Positions 4,203-5,000 of a stretch of 5,000 nucleotides of DNA are shown here, piece after piece. The DNA lies in the NCBI GenBank assembly GCA_948960675.1, contig CARDPF010000237.1, forward strand, positions 1 to 5,000. Reading direction: 5' to 3'. Position numbers and translations under genes: made by a program. Numbering within the stretch: position 1 is the stretch's first letter; every line of letters begins with the position of its first letter. Under the pieces are notes generated by a model. That model made no database searches, was not told where the DNA came from, and saw nothing but the letters and a program-made list of their open reading frames with translations. This stretch comes from an uncultured Eisenbergiella sp. (GTDB lineage: Bacteria; Bacillota; Clostridia; Lachnospirales; Lachnospiraceae).

Positions 4203-5000
4203 ATGAATTTAGCTGTCATTTATGAAGAAATACAAAAAAGACTTGCTGTCATAGATTTTTCCAAACTTTGGAGGGGGTTTTTCCCCCTTAAATTTGCCGT
4301 ATACACGGATACGGAATGCTATTTCGACGGGCATTCTATCGAAAAGACAGACGCTTTTTGCGCAAACACTGCCATCCCATGGCAGGATTCCTATATTGCG
4401 ATCTGGCATCTGGAAGCAGAACCGACGGATTTGGATATCCTTTCCTCCAAAATCGTACATGAAATGTTCCACGCATTCCAGTCTATTTCCAAAGAGTCCC
4501 GTTTTGCCGATGAAATGCGGGCGCCTTTCCAATATCAATATGCTTCCCAAAATCTGTCCGGGAAGTTGCAGGAAGCGGCTTACATCCGGGCCATTCTGGA
4601 AGGAAATGACCAAAACGCCTATGATTTTCTTCTACGCTTGCGCAAAGTGCGGGAGGAACGTTATCCCTATGAATATGCCTACGAGTCGAAAATCGAGCAG
4701 ATCGAAGGATGCGCAAATTTTGTGGAACTTGCCGCGCTGTCCTGTCTGGCTCCCGAAAAAGCAAGGCAGGAATGGAAAAATATTCTGGCACGGATATCCG
4801 ATCCCCAAAATTATTTTCCCATCCGTCCCATATGTTATGAAACCGGTGTGGCAGTCCTTCTTTGTATCCGGAAATGTTCCAAAATGGATTATGAAGCATT
4901 TGGGGATCTTCCTTTTTCCCAGGAGATGATTTCCGGCGTTATTACAGGCAATATTTCCATTCCGCCAAATGCCGCCATGGACGAATGCCGAAACTGCTAT
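4203..5000 (+). CDS. Unrecognised HExxH-motif protein, putative zinc metallopeptidase (runs off the right edge)
   Basis: The frame is open from the ATG at 4203 to the window end, 266 codons with no stop, so the protein is longer. GGAGG (4190-4194) sits 8 bases upstream and a consensus-like promoter lies at 4094-4122. KIVHEMFHAFQ (residues 83-93) contains an HExxH zinc-binding and catalytic motif (His86, Glu87, His90). Downstream, EGCANFVE (168-175) resembles the Glu-containing helix that supplies the third zinc ligand in gluzincin-type peptidases. The first 80 residues include WRGFFPLKFAVYTDTECYF and a region ending WHLEAEPTDLD. I see no signal peptide or membrane segment, so it is probably cytoplasmic. 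The available part is rich in Tyr, Phe and Cys, with a C-terminal MDECRNCY at the edge. I do not recognise the family; proteolytic activity is inferred from the motif only. It is divergent from the split-barrel gene. Confidence 0.8.
   Translation, partial: MNLAVIYEEIQKRLAVIDFSKLWRGFFPLKFAVYTDTECYFDGHSIEKTDAFCANTAIPWQDSYIAIWHLEAEPTDLDILSSKIVHEMFHAFQSISKESRFADEMRAPFQYQYASQNLSGKLQEAAYIRAILEGNDQNAYDFLLRLRKVREERYPYEYAYESKIEQIEGCANFVELAALSCLAPEKARQEWKNILARISDPQNYFPIRPICYETGVAVLLCIRKCSKMDYEAFGDLPFSQEMISGVITGNISIPPNAAMDECRNCY

Noticed and set aside
4209..4929. Minus-strand frames of 134 and 138 residues and a plus-strand frame of 211 residues
   Set aside because: They are shadows of the +1 frame from 4203, which alone has a promoter, a ribosome site and the HExxH motif and stays open to the window end.

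Overview
The window looks like part of a chromosome from a low-to-mid GC Gram-positive gut clostridium, probably Lachnospiraceae. The evidence is the strong AGGAGG-type ribosome sites, sigma-A-type promoters, a clostridial-type LeuC N-terminus, a cysteine-rich Lgt variant typical of Firmicutes, and intergenic palindromic repeats. The lineage is inferred from style and protein resemblance, not from a search.

Layout. (1) 1-282, minus strand: the N-terminal 94 residues of LeuC, the large subunit of 3-isopropylmalate dehydratase. (2) 283-652: a divergent control region. It holds a promoter for the plus-strand regulator, an ATAA-N7-TTAT (T-N11-A) LysR-type box inside that promoter's spacer, and a structured repeat in what would be the leuC leader. 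(3) 653-1594, plus strand: a LysR-family regulator, the likely leucine-operon regulator. (4) 1509-3116, minus strand: an apparent two-gene unit, a class I SAM methyltransferase followed 24 bp later by an Lgt-family prolipoprotein diacylglyceryl transferase. It has a well-formed promoter (3198-3226) followed at once by a perfect 17-bp-arm palindrome (3147-3182). The 3' ends of lysR and lgt overlap by 86 bp, tail to tail. (5) 3176-3313, minus: a possible 45-codon small ORF or gene remnant with a good ribosome site. (6) 3341-3757, minus: a small FMN-binding split-barrel (pyridoxamine-phosphate-oxidase-like) protein. (7) 3758-4202: an intergenic region carrying a 90-bp MITE-like inverted repeat with exact 9-bp flanking direct repeats. 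(8) 4203-5000, plus, running off the window: an unrecognised protein with an HEMFH zinc-peptidase motif and its own strong promoter and ribosome site.

Functionally the left third is a leucine biosynthesis gene with its probable divergent LysR regulator. The rest is a set of small, apparently unrelated housekeeping or accessory genes. I see no CRISPR array, tRNA, rRNA, phage gene, transposase gene or obvious defence system. The most unusual items are the putative MITE, the palindrome at the start of the methyltransferase-lgt transcript, the non-canonical Lgt active-site motif and the unassigned HExxH protein.
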